A stretch of 64,000 nt of DNA from Paraflavitalea soli (GCF_003555545.1 NZ_CP032157.1:1244546-1308545), one strand, 5' to 3'; positions 17,157 to 26,256 are shown, counted from the first letter of the stretch. A program made the numbers and translations. The notes: a model not told the origin generated them from the sequence alone.

Positions 17157-17810
17157 ATGAAAAAAGCAATCTTAATGATGATGACCGCCTCTTTGTTGAT
17201 CACAGCCAGCCGGGCGCAGAATACCCAGGATCAGCAACTGCAGGCGAATGTAGCGAAGCTCGACAAGGCCACGGCAGTGAAAGAGTACCGGCAACTGGCC
17301 ACTGATTTTGCCGCTGTTGCCGCGCAGCAGCCCACCAACTGGCTGGCCTGGTATTATGCTGCCTATTGCAATGCCAAAACAGGTTGGCTATACCAGGACG
17401 ATGGTGATAAGATAGAGCCATTCGCCAACCTGGCGGAAGAGCAAGCTAAAAAAGCGCTTTCGCTGCTGGATACAGCCAGTAAAAAGAAAGAGTTGTCCGA
17501 AGTCTATTGCGTGCTCAGTATGGCCGAGCGGGCCAGGGTATTTATCAATCCCATGACCTATGGCCGTAAGCATGGACCAGCCGCTTCGCAATACATTCAA
17601 CGGGCAATAGCGGCCAATCCTTCCAATGGCCGGGCTATCTACCTGGAAGGCTGGGAGAAAAATGCAACGCCCAAAATGTGGGGCGGCGATAAAAAGAAAG
17701 CCAAAGAGTTGTTAGAACAAGCCCTGCAACAATTGAATGCACAGGGAAATGCCGGTACCAGTCCTCATTGGGGCAAGCCGGATGTGGAATCATTATTGAA
17801 AACACTTTAA
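17157..17810 (+). CDS. Secreted TPR-like protein of unknown function
   Basis: From the ATG at 17157 the product is 217 residues and begins with a signal peptide (MKKAILMMMTASLLITASRAQ). The mature part is helical and alanine-rich, with repeat-like helices (NWLAWYYAAYCNAKTGW, QYIQRAIAANPSNGRAIYLEGW, AKELLEQALQQLNA), consistent with divergent tetratricopeptide repeats. A TTG 9 bp upstream also opens the frame, but the ATG gives a clean signal peptide. It follows the TonB-dependent receptor with 95 bp between, so co-expression is likely; a periplasmic scaffold role for the receptor is only a guess. The exact function is not recognised. Confidence 0.75.
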   Translation: MKKAILMMMTASLLITASRAQNTQDQQLQANVAKLDKATAVKEYRQLATDFAAVAAQQPTNWLAWYYAAYCNAKTGWLYQDDGDKIEPFANLAEEQAKKALSLLDTASKKKELSEVYCVLSMAERARVFINPMTYGRKHGPAASQYIQRAIAANPSNGRAIYLEGWEKNATPKMWGGDKKKAKELLEQALQQLNAQGNAGTSPHWGKPDVESLLKTL

Positions 17811-17820
17811 ATCTACTATT

Positions 17821-18081
17821 ATGCCATTTGCAATCGTCATCTTTATGCGTGTCTTGTTTGTAGCCAGTATGGTATTTATTATTGGCTATGTATTTGGAGG
17901 TTTTTCGAAAAGACCAGCCCTGGCAAGTATTACCAGGGTGGCGGTAGTGTTGTCGATCGTATTGTTCATTGCCTTCAATGTACTTGCCTTTCGTGTTGGC
18001 GCCTGGCGTCATCGCGGTGGCCATCAACAGGCCTGTGGTTGGTACCAACAGGATTCTGTAGGAGTACAGTCTCAGAAATAG
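17821..18081 (+). CDS. Small membrane protein, unknown function
   Basis: An 86-residue open frame starting 10 bp after the TPR-like gene. Two hydrophobic segments (about residues 5-26 and 38-60) are separated by a short basic loop GFSKRPALASITR, and a histidine/glutamine-rich tail (WRHRGGHQQACGWYQQ) follows. The close spacing suggests it belongs to the preceding transcript. I do not recognise a family. Confidence 0.55.
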   Translation: MPFAIVIFMRVLFVASMVFIIGYVFGGFSKRPALASITRVAVVLSIVLFIAFNVLAFRVGAWRHRGGHQQACGWYQQDSVGVQSQK

Positions 18082-18097
18082 TGATCACAGAAGCCGG

Positions 18098-18592
18098 TTA
18101 TTGAGCGCCGGCTTCTATTAACGCTTTCAATGTATTGAGGTCTTTTTGAACGGCCTGCCTGTCTTTCTCAAACCGCTCATCGTTCATACCAGGCAGTCTG
18201 AACAAGGTGAAGATCACCTCGCTGCCCTGTTCGTTCTCTAATACGCGGATGGGAATATATACTTCAGGATCCTGGCCTTGCTGTACGTAGTGGTCCACGA
18301 TCCTGAAGTTGTTTTTTGCAACAAATCGTACGCTGGCTTCTCCGGTAGGTGTACGGATCTGCCAGGTATTGGTGCCGGTATTCCTTATAACAGATACACA
18401 CAGGCCTGCGGCCCAGGCAGCCAGGTGTTGGACATTGGCCATATAGGCATATACTTCATCGGCCGGGCGATTTATTGATATGCTGAGTGTTTGGGATACC
18501 CTGGTCATATTGGTTGTGCTTGTTGAGTGATCGTTCTTCCGGGAAAGCAACAGGCTGGTTGCTATGCCGAAGAACAGGATGATGTGTTTCAT
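18098..18592 (-). CDS. SRPBCC-fold (START-like) protein with N-terminal signal/anchor
   Basis: Starting at the ATG at 18590-18592 the product is 164 residues. A hydrophobic N-terminus (MKHIILFFGIATSLLL) precedes a domain of about 135 residues with the START-like pattern QTLSISINRPADEVYAYMANVQHLAAW near its start and a long C-terminal helix (FEKDRQAVQKDLNTLKALIEA). Such polyketide-cyclase-like proteins bind small hydrophobic ligands. If translation begins at the internal ATG of MTRVSQTLSI the protein would be cytoplasmic, which is commoner for the family. It follows the AraC gene on the same strand after 61 bp. The ligand is unknown. Confidence 0.7.
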   Translation of the reverse strand: MKHIILFFGIATSLLLSRKNDHSTSTTNMTRVSQTLSISINRPADEVYAYMANVQHLAAWAAGLCVSVIRNTGTNTWQIRTPTGEASVRFVAKNNFRIVDHYVQQGQDPEVYIPIRVLENEQGSEVIFTLFRLPGMNDERFEKDRQAVQKDLNTLKALIEAGAQ

Positions 18593-18653
18593 TTGTTTTG
18601 AGTACAAATGTATCGCAGACCAGTAGGGTTGTTTTTGGAAAAAAGCGACAAAA

Positions 18654-19385
18654 TCAGAAGGCGCCTGGTGTGTTGCCTGTATACCGTTTTATCTCATTGG
18701 TCAAATGAGCATGATCATAGTAGCCATTGAGAAAGGCTATTTCTTCCAGTGATCTTTTGCCGGCATTGTGCCGGATGGTTTTCAACACAGACCGGTAGCG
18801 CACTATATTGGCAAACTCCTTGGGGCTGATGCCGAGCTGTTCTTTGAATGATCTTTCCAGTTGTCTTTTGGTAGTAAAATGTTCCCTGGCCAGCTGGCTG
18901 ATCCGTACATTGCCGGCACATTGCAGCACATTGTCAATAACAGGAAACAAGCGGTGACGGGCAGTTTGCTTACGGCGCAGGAAATATTGGTCCAGCCGGG
19001 TAACAAAATCAGCTTGCCGCAGCTGTTCCACAGGCAAGGGTAGCTCAAATGAAGTACAGGTATCCGCTGTTTCAGCCAATGAGGTGTGGTAGAAGAGGGT
19101 AAAAGCTGCTGGTTTAAAACGGATGCCCGTCAGCATAGCTCCTGGTTGTTGTGTAGTGTCGGAAAAGCTGGTCATGGTTCCGATCAGGTAAGCTTGTTCG
19201 GGTACTAATAAAGTATCTTCATCAGATGCGACTACTGTTGATCCTGTATTGATGATGATATCTACACAGCCATCGGGCAGTATCCTGCTCACGGACGGCT
19301 TGCTCAGCAGGGTGGTTTGTACGCGCCAGTAAGCGTCGATATACAACCGCAATGCTTCGTGTGGCTTGTATTCCTGGTAGCTCAT
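18654..19385 (-). CDS. AraC-family transcriptional regulator
   Basis: A 243-residue DNA-binding regulator. The N-terminal half (SYQEYKPHEALRLYIDAYWRVQ, then RILPDGCVDIIINTG) is the small ligand-binding domain found in many Bacteroidota AraC proteins. The C-terminal about 100 residues hold two helix-turn-helix motifs (RISQLAREHFTTKRQLERSFKEQLG and SLEEIAFLNGYYDHAHLTNEIKRYTG). The downstream SRPBCC gene and upstream DJ-1-like gene on the same strand are possible targets. The signal molecule cannot be inferred. Confidence 0.92.
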   Translation of the reverse strand: MSYQEYKPHEALRLYIDAYWRVQTTLLSKPSVSRILPDGCVDIIINTGSTVVASDEDTLLVPEQAYLIGTMTSFSDTTQQPGAMLTGIRFKPAAFTLFYHTSLAETADTCTSFELPLPVEQLRQADFVTRLDQYFLRRKQTARHRLFPVIDNVLQCAGNVRISQLAREHFTTKRQLERSFKEQLGISPKEFANIVRYRSVLKTIRHNAGKRSLEEIAFLNGYYDHAHLTNEIKRYTGNTPGAF

Positions 19386-19417
19386 CCCTGCAAAAATAAC
19401 ACTTTAATGACTTTGGT

Positions 19418-19526
19418 GTCATTTCGATCGGAGTGAGAAACCCGTTGTCGACGCAATAGATTTCTCACTCCGCTTCGCTGCGTTCGAAATGACAAGATGG
19501 TGAGGGCGCTGCGTTCGAAATGACAA
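19418..19526. repeat. Inverted pair plus partial copy of the GTCATTTCGAACG-type repeat
   Basis: A forward copy (GTCATTTCGATCG..GTGAGAAA, 19418-19440) faces an inverted copy (AGATTTCTCACTCC..CGTTCGAAATGACA, 19458-19494), so the two can form a long imperfect hairpin. A third partial inverted copy (GCTGCGTTCGAAATGACA) ends near 19526. They occupy most of the 183 bp between the DJ-1-like gene and the AraC gene. Confidence 0.75.
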
Positions 19527-19568
19527 AGAAGGGGGATTCGATGACAAAAAAGGGAGATTCGAAAGACA

Positions 19569-20366
19569 CTAGGCAGGTACTGCCAGTTGCTTTAATGCAG
19601 CCAGGATGGCTTCTCCAACACCTTTGGCGGATTGGGGATTTTGACCGGTAATCAAACGCTGATCAACGGTTACATGCGGCTGCCACAGGCCCGACTTCTC
19701 AAAGCTACCACCCCGCTCAATCAATTTGTCCTCCAGGAGGAAGGGTACCACGTTGTCCAGCTTAACGGCCTTTTCTTCTTCATTGGTAAAAGCATTGATC
19801 TTTTTACCCTTCACCAGGTATTGTCCATTGCTCAACCGTATATTGACCAATCCTGCCGGACCGTGACACACACCGCTCACAATACCTCCCTTTTCATAGA
19901 TCATAGCTGCAATATTGGCCAGGGTACCATTGTCTGCCAGGTCCCACATAGCGCCATGTCCGCCGGCATAAAAAATAGCCACATATGCTGTGGGATCCAC
20001 CTCAGAAGGTTTTAAGGTATGTTCTATTTTATTCCTGTATTTTTTATCGTCCCAAAACTTTTTATTGGTCGCATCATCAAGGTTAAAGCCATCTACCGGG
20101 GCTTTACCTCCCTGCGGACTTACAAAGTCAATTTCATAACCTGCTTCATGGAGCACTTCCCAGGGGTGGGATACTTCTCCAAGATAATAGCCGGTAGGTT
20201 CTCCTGTATTGCCTTTTTTATCGTGGCTGGTTACCACAAAGAGGATCTTCTGTTTCATTTTTTTGGTTTGATTTGTTTGTGCTGTTGCCGGATGATACAC
20301 AAGAGCAAGTGCGCAACAGGCAAGGACCTTTGCTCCTGTAAGAATACGTTGAGTGAATGATGTCAT
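19569..20366 (-). CDS. DJ-1/PfpI-family protein with signal peptide
   Basis: From the ATG at 20364-20366 the product is 265 residues. Residues 1-28 look like a signal peptide ending ATAQ, followed by a DJ-1/PfpI (class I glutamine amidotransferase-like) domain: KILFVVTSHDKKGNTGEPTGYYLGEVSHPW, DFVSPQGGKAPVDG, AIFYAGGHGAMWDL, and the nucleophile cysteine in VSGVCHGPAGLV. This Hsp31-like group includes glyoxalase III-type enzymes and chaperones. The open frame continues 22 codons upstream but without a good leader. Export to the periplasm is unusual for the family, and a second start at the MKQKILF methionine would make a cytoplasmic form, so location is uncertain. Confidence 0.85.
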   Translation of the reverse strand: MTSFTQRILTGAKVLACCALALVYHPATAQTNQTKKMKQKILFVVTSHDKKGNTGEPTGYYLGEVSHPWEVLHEAGYEIDFVSPQGGKAPVDGFNLDDATNKKFWDDKKYRNKIEHTLKPSEVDPTAYVAIFYAGGHGAMWDLADNGTLANIAAMIYEKGGIVSGVCHGPAGLVNIRLSNGQYLVKGKKINAFTNEEEKAVKLDNVVPFLLEDKLIERGGSFEKSGLWQPHVTVDQRLITGQNPQSAKGVGEAILAALKQLAVPA

Positions 20367-20456
20367 GCTATGTAGTTTGTTGACAGCACAAAGGTCTGTC
20401 CTTGCGGGGAGGCAACACAGGAGGCAGGTCACGAATTTGGTGTGAGGTAGATCACA

Positions 20457-21023
20457 CTAGGCGGTATACAGGCGGCTCAAGGTTTCTCTCGATACGCCCA
20501 GGTAGGCTGCGATCAGGGTTTTAGGAAGACGTTGGGTGAGGGTAGGGTACTGCTGCAGGAATTGTTCGTACCGTTCTTTGGCAGTACTGTTGAGCAGGGT
20601 AAGGATACGGCGCTGCAGGGCCACAAACCCGGCACTGGTTTTTACCCGGAAGCAATGTTCCATCTTATGCAGTTCGGCGCAGAGCTTTTCGCGGTTGTAC
20701 AGCGACAGGCAAAGGAACTCGGTATCTTCCAGGCAGTCTACATACAAGGTGGCATTGGTTTGATTAAAATGGGCCTGGTAATCGGATATCCACCAGTCTT
20801 CCATAGCAAAACCCAGTATATGCTGTTTGCCATTGTTGTCGGTATGAGTAGATTTCAATAACCCTTTCAATACAAAGTGATCATTGGGTACCAGGTCCCC
20901 TTCCTGTATTAAGAACTGGTGTTTCTTTAGTTTCTTAGTGGTGAAATGCGATAATATATAGTCAAACTCACTATCCGTAAAGGTTGTTATTTTTTCCAAA
21001 TGTTGTCTTAATGCCTGGCTCAT
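20457..21023 (-). CDS. Crp/Fnr-family (cyclic-nucleotide-binding domain) regulator
   Basis: A 188-residue protein with an N-terminal cNMP-binding-type domain (KKLKKHQFLIQEGDLVPNDHFVLKG) and a short C-terminal helix-turn-helix (QRLPKTLIAAYLGVSRETLSRLYTA). It belongs to the compact Bacteroidota Crp-like group. The start codon overlaps the stop of the upstream MFS gene by 4 bp (ATGA arrangement), so the two are translationally coupled and this regulator probably acts on, or with, the transporter. No cysteine cluster like that of the regulator at 11915 is present. Confidence 0.9.
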   Translation of the reverse strand: MSQALRQHLEKITTFTDSEFDYILSHFTTKKLKKHQFLIQEGDLVPNDHFVLKGLLKSTHTDNNGKQHILGFAMEDWWISDYQAHFNQTNATLYVDCLEDTEFLCLSLYNREKLCAELHKMEHCFRVKTSAGFVALQRRILTLLNSTAKERYEQFLQQYPTLTQRLPKTLIAAYLGVSRETLSRLYTA

Positions 21024-22180
21024 GCTTGATGTTTTTCAGAGAATTTACCCACCATCCAAAGGATCAGCAATCCCAGCAGGGACATGATGGCGAATGACAA
21101 GCGTATATTAATTGCTTTTGCAATGAAACCAACTACGGGTGGCACAATGAGGAAGCCCAGGTACCCTACTGTAGAGACCGCTGCAATGGCTGGTCCGCCA
21201 CTCATATTCTTTACCTTACCCGCCATGCTGAACGTCATAGGCACTACACAGGATACGCCAAAGCCTACCATGATAAAGCCAACCGCGGCAACATAGGTAT
21301 TAGGCACCAGCGTGGCCAGCAACAGCCCGCTAAACATGAGCGTGCCGCTGTACCGTAGCATATTTTTGATGCCGATCTTGTTGGCCATCCTGTCACCGGT
21401 AAAACGGCCAAGCGTCATCGACACCATGTAAATGGCATAACCCGCGGTGGCTATTCCATCATGAGCGCCTGTGGCCTTGCGCAGGTAAATGGCGGCCCAG
21501 TCGTACATAGTGCCTTCACAGGCCATGGAGGCAAAAGCGATCAGGCCAAATTTCAGCATCGTTCTGTCGGGCCATACAAAACTGCCCTTGCGCTCATGGG
21601 GCGATGGAAGCTGGTGTATACTGTCTTTAAAAAAGTAACAGCAAAGGCTGGTCAGCAGGATGCTTGCCCCCAGGAAATGCCAGGAAGTGGCTATTTTGGC
21701 CGAAACCATCAACGTGCCGATGGCCGCTGCCGCAAAGCCAGCCGTACTCCAGATACCATGGAGGTTGGCGATGATGGACTTGCTGTACATGGCCTGCACA
21801 CCGATGGATTGGGCGTTGGCGGATATATTGAACAGGTTGCGGGCCGAACCGAAAAAGAATAAGACGGCTACAAACTGCCAGGTTTGGTCCACAAAACCCA
21901 CCAGGCACAGCATCATATTGAAAAGCAGGGCGCCTCCCAGCATCACATAGCGACTGCTGAAGCGACGCAACAGAAAGCCGGTAAGGGGCAGGGTGAGCAT
22001 CAGTCCTGCGGGCATTGCAAATAATGCAGCACCCAGTTGTGCGTCATCCAGGTGCAAATGCTGTTGTATAGTCAGAATGCGTGAAGCCCAGCTGGCAAAA
22101 CCAAAGCCTGAAACAAAAAAGAAGACAGCGATAGCGATTCGGGCTTTTTTAGGGGATACGCTTTCCGGGTCACCAGCCAT
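21020..22180 (-). CDS. MFS transporter
   Basis: A 386-residue major facilitator protein with about 12 membrane helices. The family signs are FGFASWASRILTIQ near the N-terminus, the loop LLRRFSSRYVMLGG, and a second-half loop RFTGDRMANKIGIKN. It looks like the fucose/FucP-YbjJ-like branch of MFS, but I would not name the substrate. It is the first gene of a two-gene unit with the Crp-like regulator. An N-terminal cytoplasmic tail of about 14 residues precedes the first helix. Confidence 0.85.
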   Translation of the reverse strand: MAGDPESVSPKKARIAIAVFFFVSGFGFASWASRILTIQQHLHLDDAQLGAALFAMPAGLMLTLPLTGFLLRRFSSRYVMLGGALLFNMMLCLVGFVDQTWQFVAVLFFFGSARNLFNISANAQSIGVQAMYSKSIIANLHGIWSTAGFAAAAIGTLMVSAKIATSWHFLGASILLTSLCCYFFKDSIHQLPSPHERKGSFVWPDRTMLKFGLIAFASMACEGTMYDWAAIYLRKATGAHDGIATAGYAIYMVSMTLGRFTGDRMANKIGIKNMLRYSGTLMFSGLLLATLVPNTYVAAVGFIMVGFGVSCVVPMTFSMAGKVKNMSGGPAIAAVSTVGYLGFLIVPPVVGFIAKAINIRLSFAIMSLLGLLILWMVGKFSEKHQA

Positions 22181-22250
22181 AGTTTGTTTGTAAAATTGAA
22201 GGGGCGAAGGTAAGCATTATTCTACAGCCGCCTCCAGGGAGGTGTCAAAA

Positions 22251-22284
22251 ACAAAAAAGCCAGGAGAAAGAAATCTCCCGGCTT
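22251..22284 (-). terminator. Rho-independent terminator of the TPR-protein gene
   Basis: On the minus strand AAGCCGGGAGA and TCTCCTGGCTT pair with one mismatch around a TTTCTT loop, followed directly by six T residues and, after a G, five more. It lies about 55 bp past the stop of the gene ending at 22338. Confidence 0.8.
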
Positions 22285-22337
22285 CTGCAAGAAATCAACA
22301 GTCAAGAAAGCTGATCGTAAAACCAGTTATTTAAAGA

Positions 22338-23972
22338 TCATTGCTTATTGTTGTTATTGTCGGCATTTACCTTCTTTTCCAGGATAGCGATGTATTGCTG
22401 TGCATCCTTATTGGCCGGATCTATCTCCAGTATCTTTTGCAGGTGCTCGATGGCATCATCATAGTCTTTCTCCTGGTTGGTCTCATAGGCCGCTATATAC
22501 CCATAGGCTTCCACCAGCCATTTTTTCGTAGTGGCGGTAGCATTGGCGCTGTCTTTTTGCAATACAGCTACCAGCGCATCATAATGGGGGATGGCCAGTC
22601 CTTTCTCCATGGCTGAGTCTTTCAGGGAGTTGGCCCTTGCACGCCAGTAATAACCAAAACTCTGCTCGGGGTATTTCTCAATGTATTTGCCAAATACCGT
22701 ATCGGCCTGTGCGTATTGTTCGGCCTTGAAATGGGCAATGCCCCAGTTGAACAGGTCGATATTGGTAGCCTTGCTGTTATTGGTATAATATTTACCCAGC
22801 CAGATAGCCTGGTTGGCATTGTCTTTTTTGGTCTTGTACAGGTCGCTCAGTTTCTTATAGTAAGTAAACAAGGCGGCAGAATCGGTTATTTTGGTAACAG
22901 CAGCCTGGTAAAAGAGTAAGGCTGAATCTTCTTTGCCGGGTGTGGCATTGTAAAGGTCGGCCATCACTTCATAATCCTTTACCACAAAATTGCTGTCGGG
23001 GGCCTTGTCAAAATAAGTGGTCATAGCCTGTAAGGCCTTTGCTGTATCCTGCAATCCAAGGTGACTATACGCCAGCAGTTTATAGAGCCGGGGTTTGCTG
23101 CCTGCGGGCAGGTTGGTCATGGCTTGTTGCGCCATGATAATGGCCGAGTCGTACTTTTTATTCAGGTATACCAGGTCGATGTGCTGGTATTCATTATCCG
23201 GGTTGTAGTCACTTACAGCCAGGTATTGGCGAAAGTAGCTAAGGGCTTTGGCTGCATCTTTATAATAGGCATCATAATATAGCTCATACCAGGCCGGTGC
23301 ATACAGCGGGTCGGCAGCAATGGTCTTGTTGAAATAGTCCAGGTAGCTGTCCGCATTCTTCTGGGCTATGAATATTTTACCCATCTGGAACAAGGCTTCT
23401 GCATTTTTGCCATCCTGGTTCAGGGCCGCCTGGTAGGAGCGGTAGGCTTCTGTGCCATTGGTGAGTTTACGATAAGCATTGCCACGTAATACCTGGAAGG
23501 CGGGATTGTCGATGTCTTTTTTGCCGGCCTGGCTCAGTACCAGCAGGCCTGCATTGGGATCGCCGTGTTTCTCACTGATCCATGCATTGGCTACAGCGAG
23601 TAGAATGGCCGGATCTTTTTTACGGCCATCACCAATGGCCTGGTCAAAATACCAACGGGCGCTGTCTGCCTTATCTTTTGCCAGTAAAAGCTGGCCATAA
23701 GCCACTTTATACCAGGGGCTTTGCCGCACTTCGGGCGTGGCCAGCTGCAAGGTGTCGGCCAGGGACTGTACTTCTTTCAGGGGCAGGTAAGCCTGAGATA
23801 ACTGGTACCAGGCCGTTGCATTGGCAGGATCGGCTTGCAAAGTTTTGTGCAAGGCTGTCTTAGCACTTTCATAACGCTCATGGTAAATGAGCTGTGTGGC
23901 ATCGGATACGTTTTGCGCTACCAGGATGGTAGCGGTGCATAGGCCACCGAATAGCAGGACTGTCTTTTTCAT
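22338..23972 (-). CDS. Secreted tetratricopeptide-repeat protein
   Basis: A 544-residue protein with a signal peptide (MKKTVLLFGGLCTATILVAQ) and tetratricopeptide-like helical repeats through the whole mature chain, for example ALHKTLQADPANATAWYQLSQ, AEALFQMGKIFIAQK and AIEHLQKILEIDPANKDAQQYI near the C-terminus. The tail ends in an asparagine-rich ADNNNNKQ. It is probably a periplasmic scaffold. It stands alone, divergent from the OmpR-type two-component system, with its own terminator. Confidence 0.85.
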   Translation of the reverse strand: MKKTVLLFGGLCTATILVAQNVSDATQLIYHERYESAKTALHKTLQADPANATAWYQLSQAYLPLKEVQSLADTLQLATPEVRQSPWYKVAYGQLLLAKDKADSARWYFDQAIGDGRKKDPAILLAVANAWISEKHGDPNAGLLVLSQAGKKDIDNPAFQVLRGNAYRKLTNGTEAYRSYQAALNQDGKNAEALFQMGKIFIAQKNADSYLDYFNKTIAADPLYAPAWYELYYDAYYKDAAKALSYFRQYLAVSDYNPDNEYQHIDLVYLNKKYDSAIIMAQQAMTNLPAGSKPRLYKLLAYSHLGLQDTAKALQAMTTYFDKAPDSNFVVKDYEVMADLYNATPGKEDSALLFYQAAVTKITDSAALFTYYKKLSDLYKTKKDNANQAIWLGKYYTNNSKATNIDLFNWGIAHFKAEQYAQADTVFGKYIEKYPEQSFGYYWRARANSLKDSAMEKGLAIPHYDALVAVLQKDSANATATTKKWLVEAYGYIAAYETNQEKDYDDAIEHLQKILEIDPANKDAQQYIAILEKKVNADNNNNKQ

Positions 23973-24145
23973 CGTCAGTGTGTTTGAATGAAAACCTATG
24001 CCAACAAACCTAATTTAGAGCAATTAGCTATTAATTAAGATCAGATTAGAATGAGATTAGAATTGTGGGTAACGGCCAATACTTATACCATGCCTTTCAT
24101 GGCCCGCAGCTCGTAGCTCAAAGCTCGCAGCTGGCATTTCCGCCG

Positions 24146-24153
24146 TACCTTTG
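24146..24153 (+). promoter_or_regulatory. Bacteroidota -7 box upstream of the response regulator
   Basis: TACCTTTG matches the Bacteroidota housekeeping -7 consensus TAnnTTTG and lies 28 bp before the response-regulator ATG at 24182. No clear TTG is at the -33 distance, so the promoter would be weak or activated. Confidence 0.5.
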
Positions 24154-24181
24154 CGCTTTCTCAATCTATCAGCAAAAGCCT

Positions 24182-24877
24182 ATGGAAGAAAGAAAGATAC
24201 TGATCGTTGAAGACGAACATAAGATTGCCGATACGCTGAAGGCAGGCCTTGGAGAGAATGGTTACCATGTAGAAGTAGCTTATGATGGGAAGATCGGCGA
24301 AAGGTTATTCATGGCGCATGATTTCAATCTGGTGATATTGGATATTAACCTGCCGGGTATGAATGGATATGAGCTGTGCAAGGTGATCCGCAGCCGCAAT
24401 GCGCATGTGCCCATCATCATGCTTACTTCCCTGGGCAGGTTGAATGATAAAATGGAAGGTTATGATGCCGGCGCCGATGATTACCTGGTAAAGCCTTTTG
24501 AGTTTAAGGAGTTGATGGTGAAGATCAGGGTATTGCTCAAGCGTACCATGAACCAGCAAATGCCGGTAGGTCATCTGTTGAGTGCTGCCGATCTTAGTAT
24601 GGACCTCGATAAAAAAGAAGTGGTACGCGCCGGCAATAAGATCACGCTCACCATGAAAGAGTTTCAATTGCTGGAATACCTGCTGCGCAATAAGAACAGG
24701 GTAGTGTCGCGCGCAGATATTGCGGTGAACGTATGGGAAATAGATTTTGATACCAACACCAATGTAATTGATGTATACATCAATTACCTGCGTAATAAGA
24801 TCGACCGTGGTTATCCGCAAAAGCTCATACAAACACAGGTAGGTATGGGATATATTTTAAAGGAAAGTGATCGCTGA
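24182..24877 (+). CDS. OmpR/CusR-type response regulator
   Basis: A 231-residue response regulator starting at the ATG at 24182 (MEERKILIVEDEHKIA); the frame is open 39 codons further upstream, but the receiver domain begins here. The receiver has acidic residues E10-D11, phospho-acceptor D54 in VILDINLPGM and lysine in DYLVKPFEF. Residues 130-228 are a winged-helix OmpR-type DNA-binding domain (LTMKEFQLLEYLLRNKNRVV, ending VGMGYILKE). Its stop codon overlaps the ATG of the kinase gene by one base. The presence of a small lipoprotein and stress genes downstream suggests an envelope stress or metal role, which is inference. Confidence 0.94.
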   Translation: MEERKILIVEDEHKIADTLKAGLGENGYHVEVAYDGKIGERLFMAHDFNLVILDINLPGMNGYELCKVIRSRNAHVPIIMLTSLGRLNDKMEGYDAGADDYLVKPFEFKELMVKIRVLLKRTMNQQMPVGHLLSAADLSMDLDKKEVVRAGNKITLTMKEFQLLEYLLRNKNRVVSRADIAVNVWEIDFDTNTNVIDVYINYLRNKIDRGYPQKLIQTQVGMGYILKESDR

Positions 24878-26256
24878 TGCCTGTAAGACTACGAATCACC
24901 CTGCTATTCGGCAGCATTGTTTTGCTGATCCTGCTGTTTGTTTGCGGGTCTGTCTATTATTTCTCCAAAACAGAACGTACGAAAGACATCAGGCTCCGGC
25001 TTGAGAACCGGGCCATTACGCGCGCCCGGCTGCTGAGACACCCCAACCTGTTTGACCAGAACCAGCTGCGCATTATCGATTCTTCCACTATGATGAGCCT
25101 GAAGGACAAAACCCTGCAGGCCTATAATTACCTGGGTGAAAAAGTATACAGTTACAGTGAAGAGCTGGAAGATACCCTCACGGTAGACAATAGTATCCTG
25201 GACGATGCACGGGTGAAAGGCACGGTGTATTTCAGGATCGGTAAGAAGGAGGCGGTGGCTTATCATTATGTAGATGAGAATATGCGCGTGGTGGTAGTGG
25301 CTGCGGCCTATGATGAAATGGGATTGAATAAGCTGCAGCAGCTCCGTAATATCCTGTTGTTGAGCTTCCTGACCGGCACCATCATTGCTTTTGCAGGGGG
25401 GTATTTCTTTTCAGGCCGCTTGCTGCAGCCCATTAAAAAGATTGCAGACGATATCAATGAAATATCGGCCCAGGAGCTTAACCGGCGTATCCAGGCCGGC
25501 AAAGTAAACGATGAATGGCAATATCTCTCGGAAACCCTCAATCAGCTGCTCAACCGGCTGCAGGAAAGCTTTGATATGCAGCGGCGTTTTATTGCCAATG
25601 CTTCGCATGAACTGTCTACTCCGCTTACTTCTATTTCCAGTCAATTGGAAGTAGCCCTGCAAAAAGAAAGGGAGGCCGGTAGTTACCGGGAAGTGATGAA
25701 GAGCGTATACCAGGACGTGCGACACCTGGGTAAACTTACGCAAACCTTGTTGGAATTTGCCCAGGCTTCGGGTAACGCCGGGGGACTGGCCATTGAGCCG
25801 GTACGGATCGATGAGATCATACTGGCGTTACCGGCTGATGTCAATAAACTCAATCCCGACTATACTGTTTCCTTGGGTTTTGGCGATATGCCGCCCGAGG
25901 AAGAGGCGCTCATTGTTTATGGCAATGCAGCGCTGTTGTTCCTGGCGGTCAGGAATATTGTTGTGAATGCCTGCAAATATTCCAGCGATCATAAGGCCAT
26001 GGTAAGGCTGGATACCGCCGATCATGAAATGGTCATCTCCGTGGAAGATAGAGGGATCGGTATACCTGAGCATGAGTTAAAATATATTTTTCAGCCCTTT
26101 TACCGCGTTGACCACGCCGGGAGTACCGGTGGTTTTGGGCTGGGACTGTCGCTTGCGCACCGCATTATTAAACTACACAAAGGGAACATTACTGTTCAAT
26201 CCAGCCCGGGCGAAGGCACTTTATTCTGCATCCAGCTGCCTTCGGCCAAATTCTAA
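24877..26256 (+). CDS. HAMP-domain sensor histidine kinase
   Basis: A 459-residue inner-membrane kinase. A first membrane helix (residues 8-29) and a second (158-180) enclose a periplasmic sensor region of about 130 residues, followed by a HAMP domain (RLLQPIKKIADDINEIS). The HisKA box has H244 in NASHELSTPLTS, and the catalytic domain has NACKYSSDHKA (N box), DRGIGIPEHEL (G1) and GGFGLGLSLAHRI (G2). It is the cognate partner of the preceding regulator. The sensor region has no motif I can name. Confidence 0.94.
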   Translation: MPVRLRITLLFGSIVLLILLFVCGSVYYFSKTERTKDIRLRLENRAITRARLLRHPNLFDQNQLRIIDSSTMMSLKDKTLQAYNYLGEKVYSYSEELEDTLTVDNSILDDARVKGTVYFRIGKKEAVAYHYVDENMRVVVVAAAYDEMGLNKLQQLRNILLLSFLTGTIIAFAGGYFFSGRLLQPIKKIADDINEISAQELNRRIQAGKVNDEWQYLSETLNQLLNRLQESFDMQRRFIANASHELSTPLTSISSQLEVALQKEREAGSYREVMKSVYQDVRHLGKLTQTLLEFAQASGNAGGLAIEPVRIDEIILALPADVNKLNPDYTVSLGFGDMPPEEEALIVYGNAALLFLAVRNIVVNACKYSSDHKAMVRLDTADHEMVISVEDRGIGIPEHELKYIFQPFYRVDHAGSTGGFGLGLSLAHRIIKLHKGNITVQSSPGEGTLFCIQLPSAKF

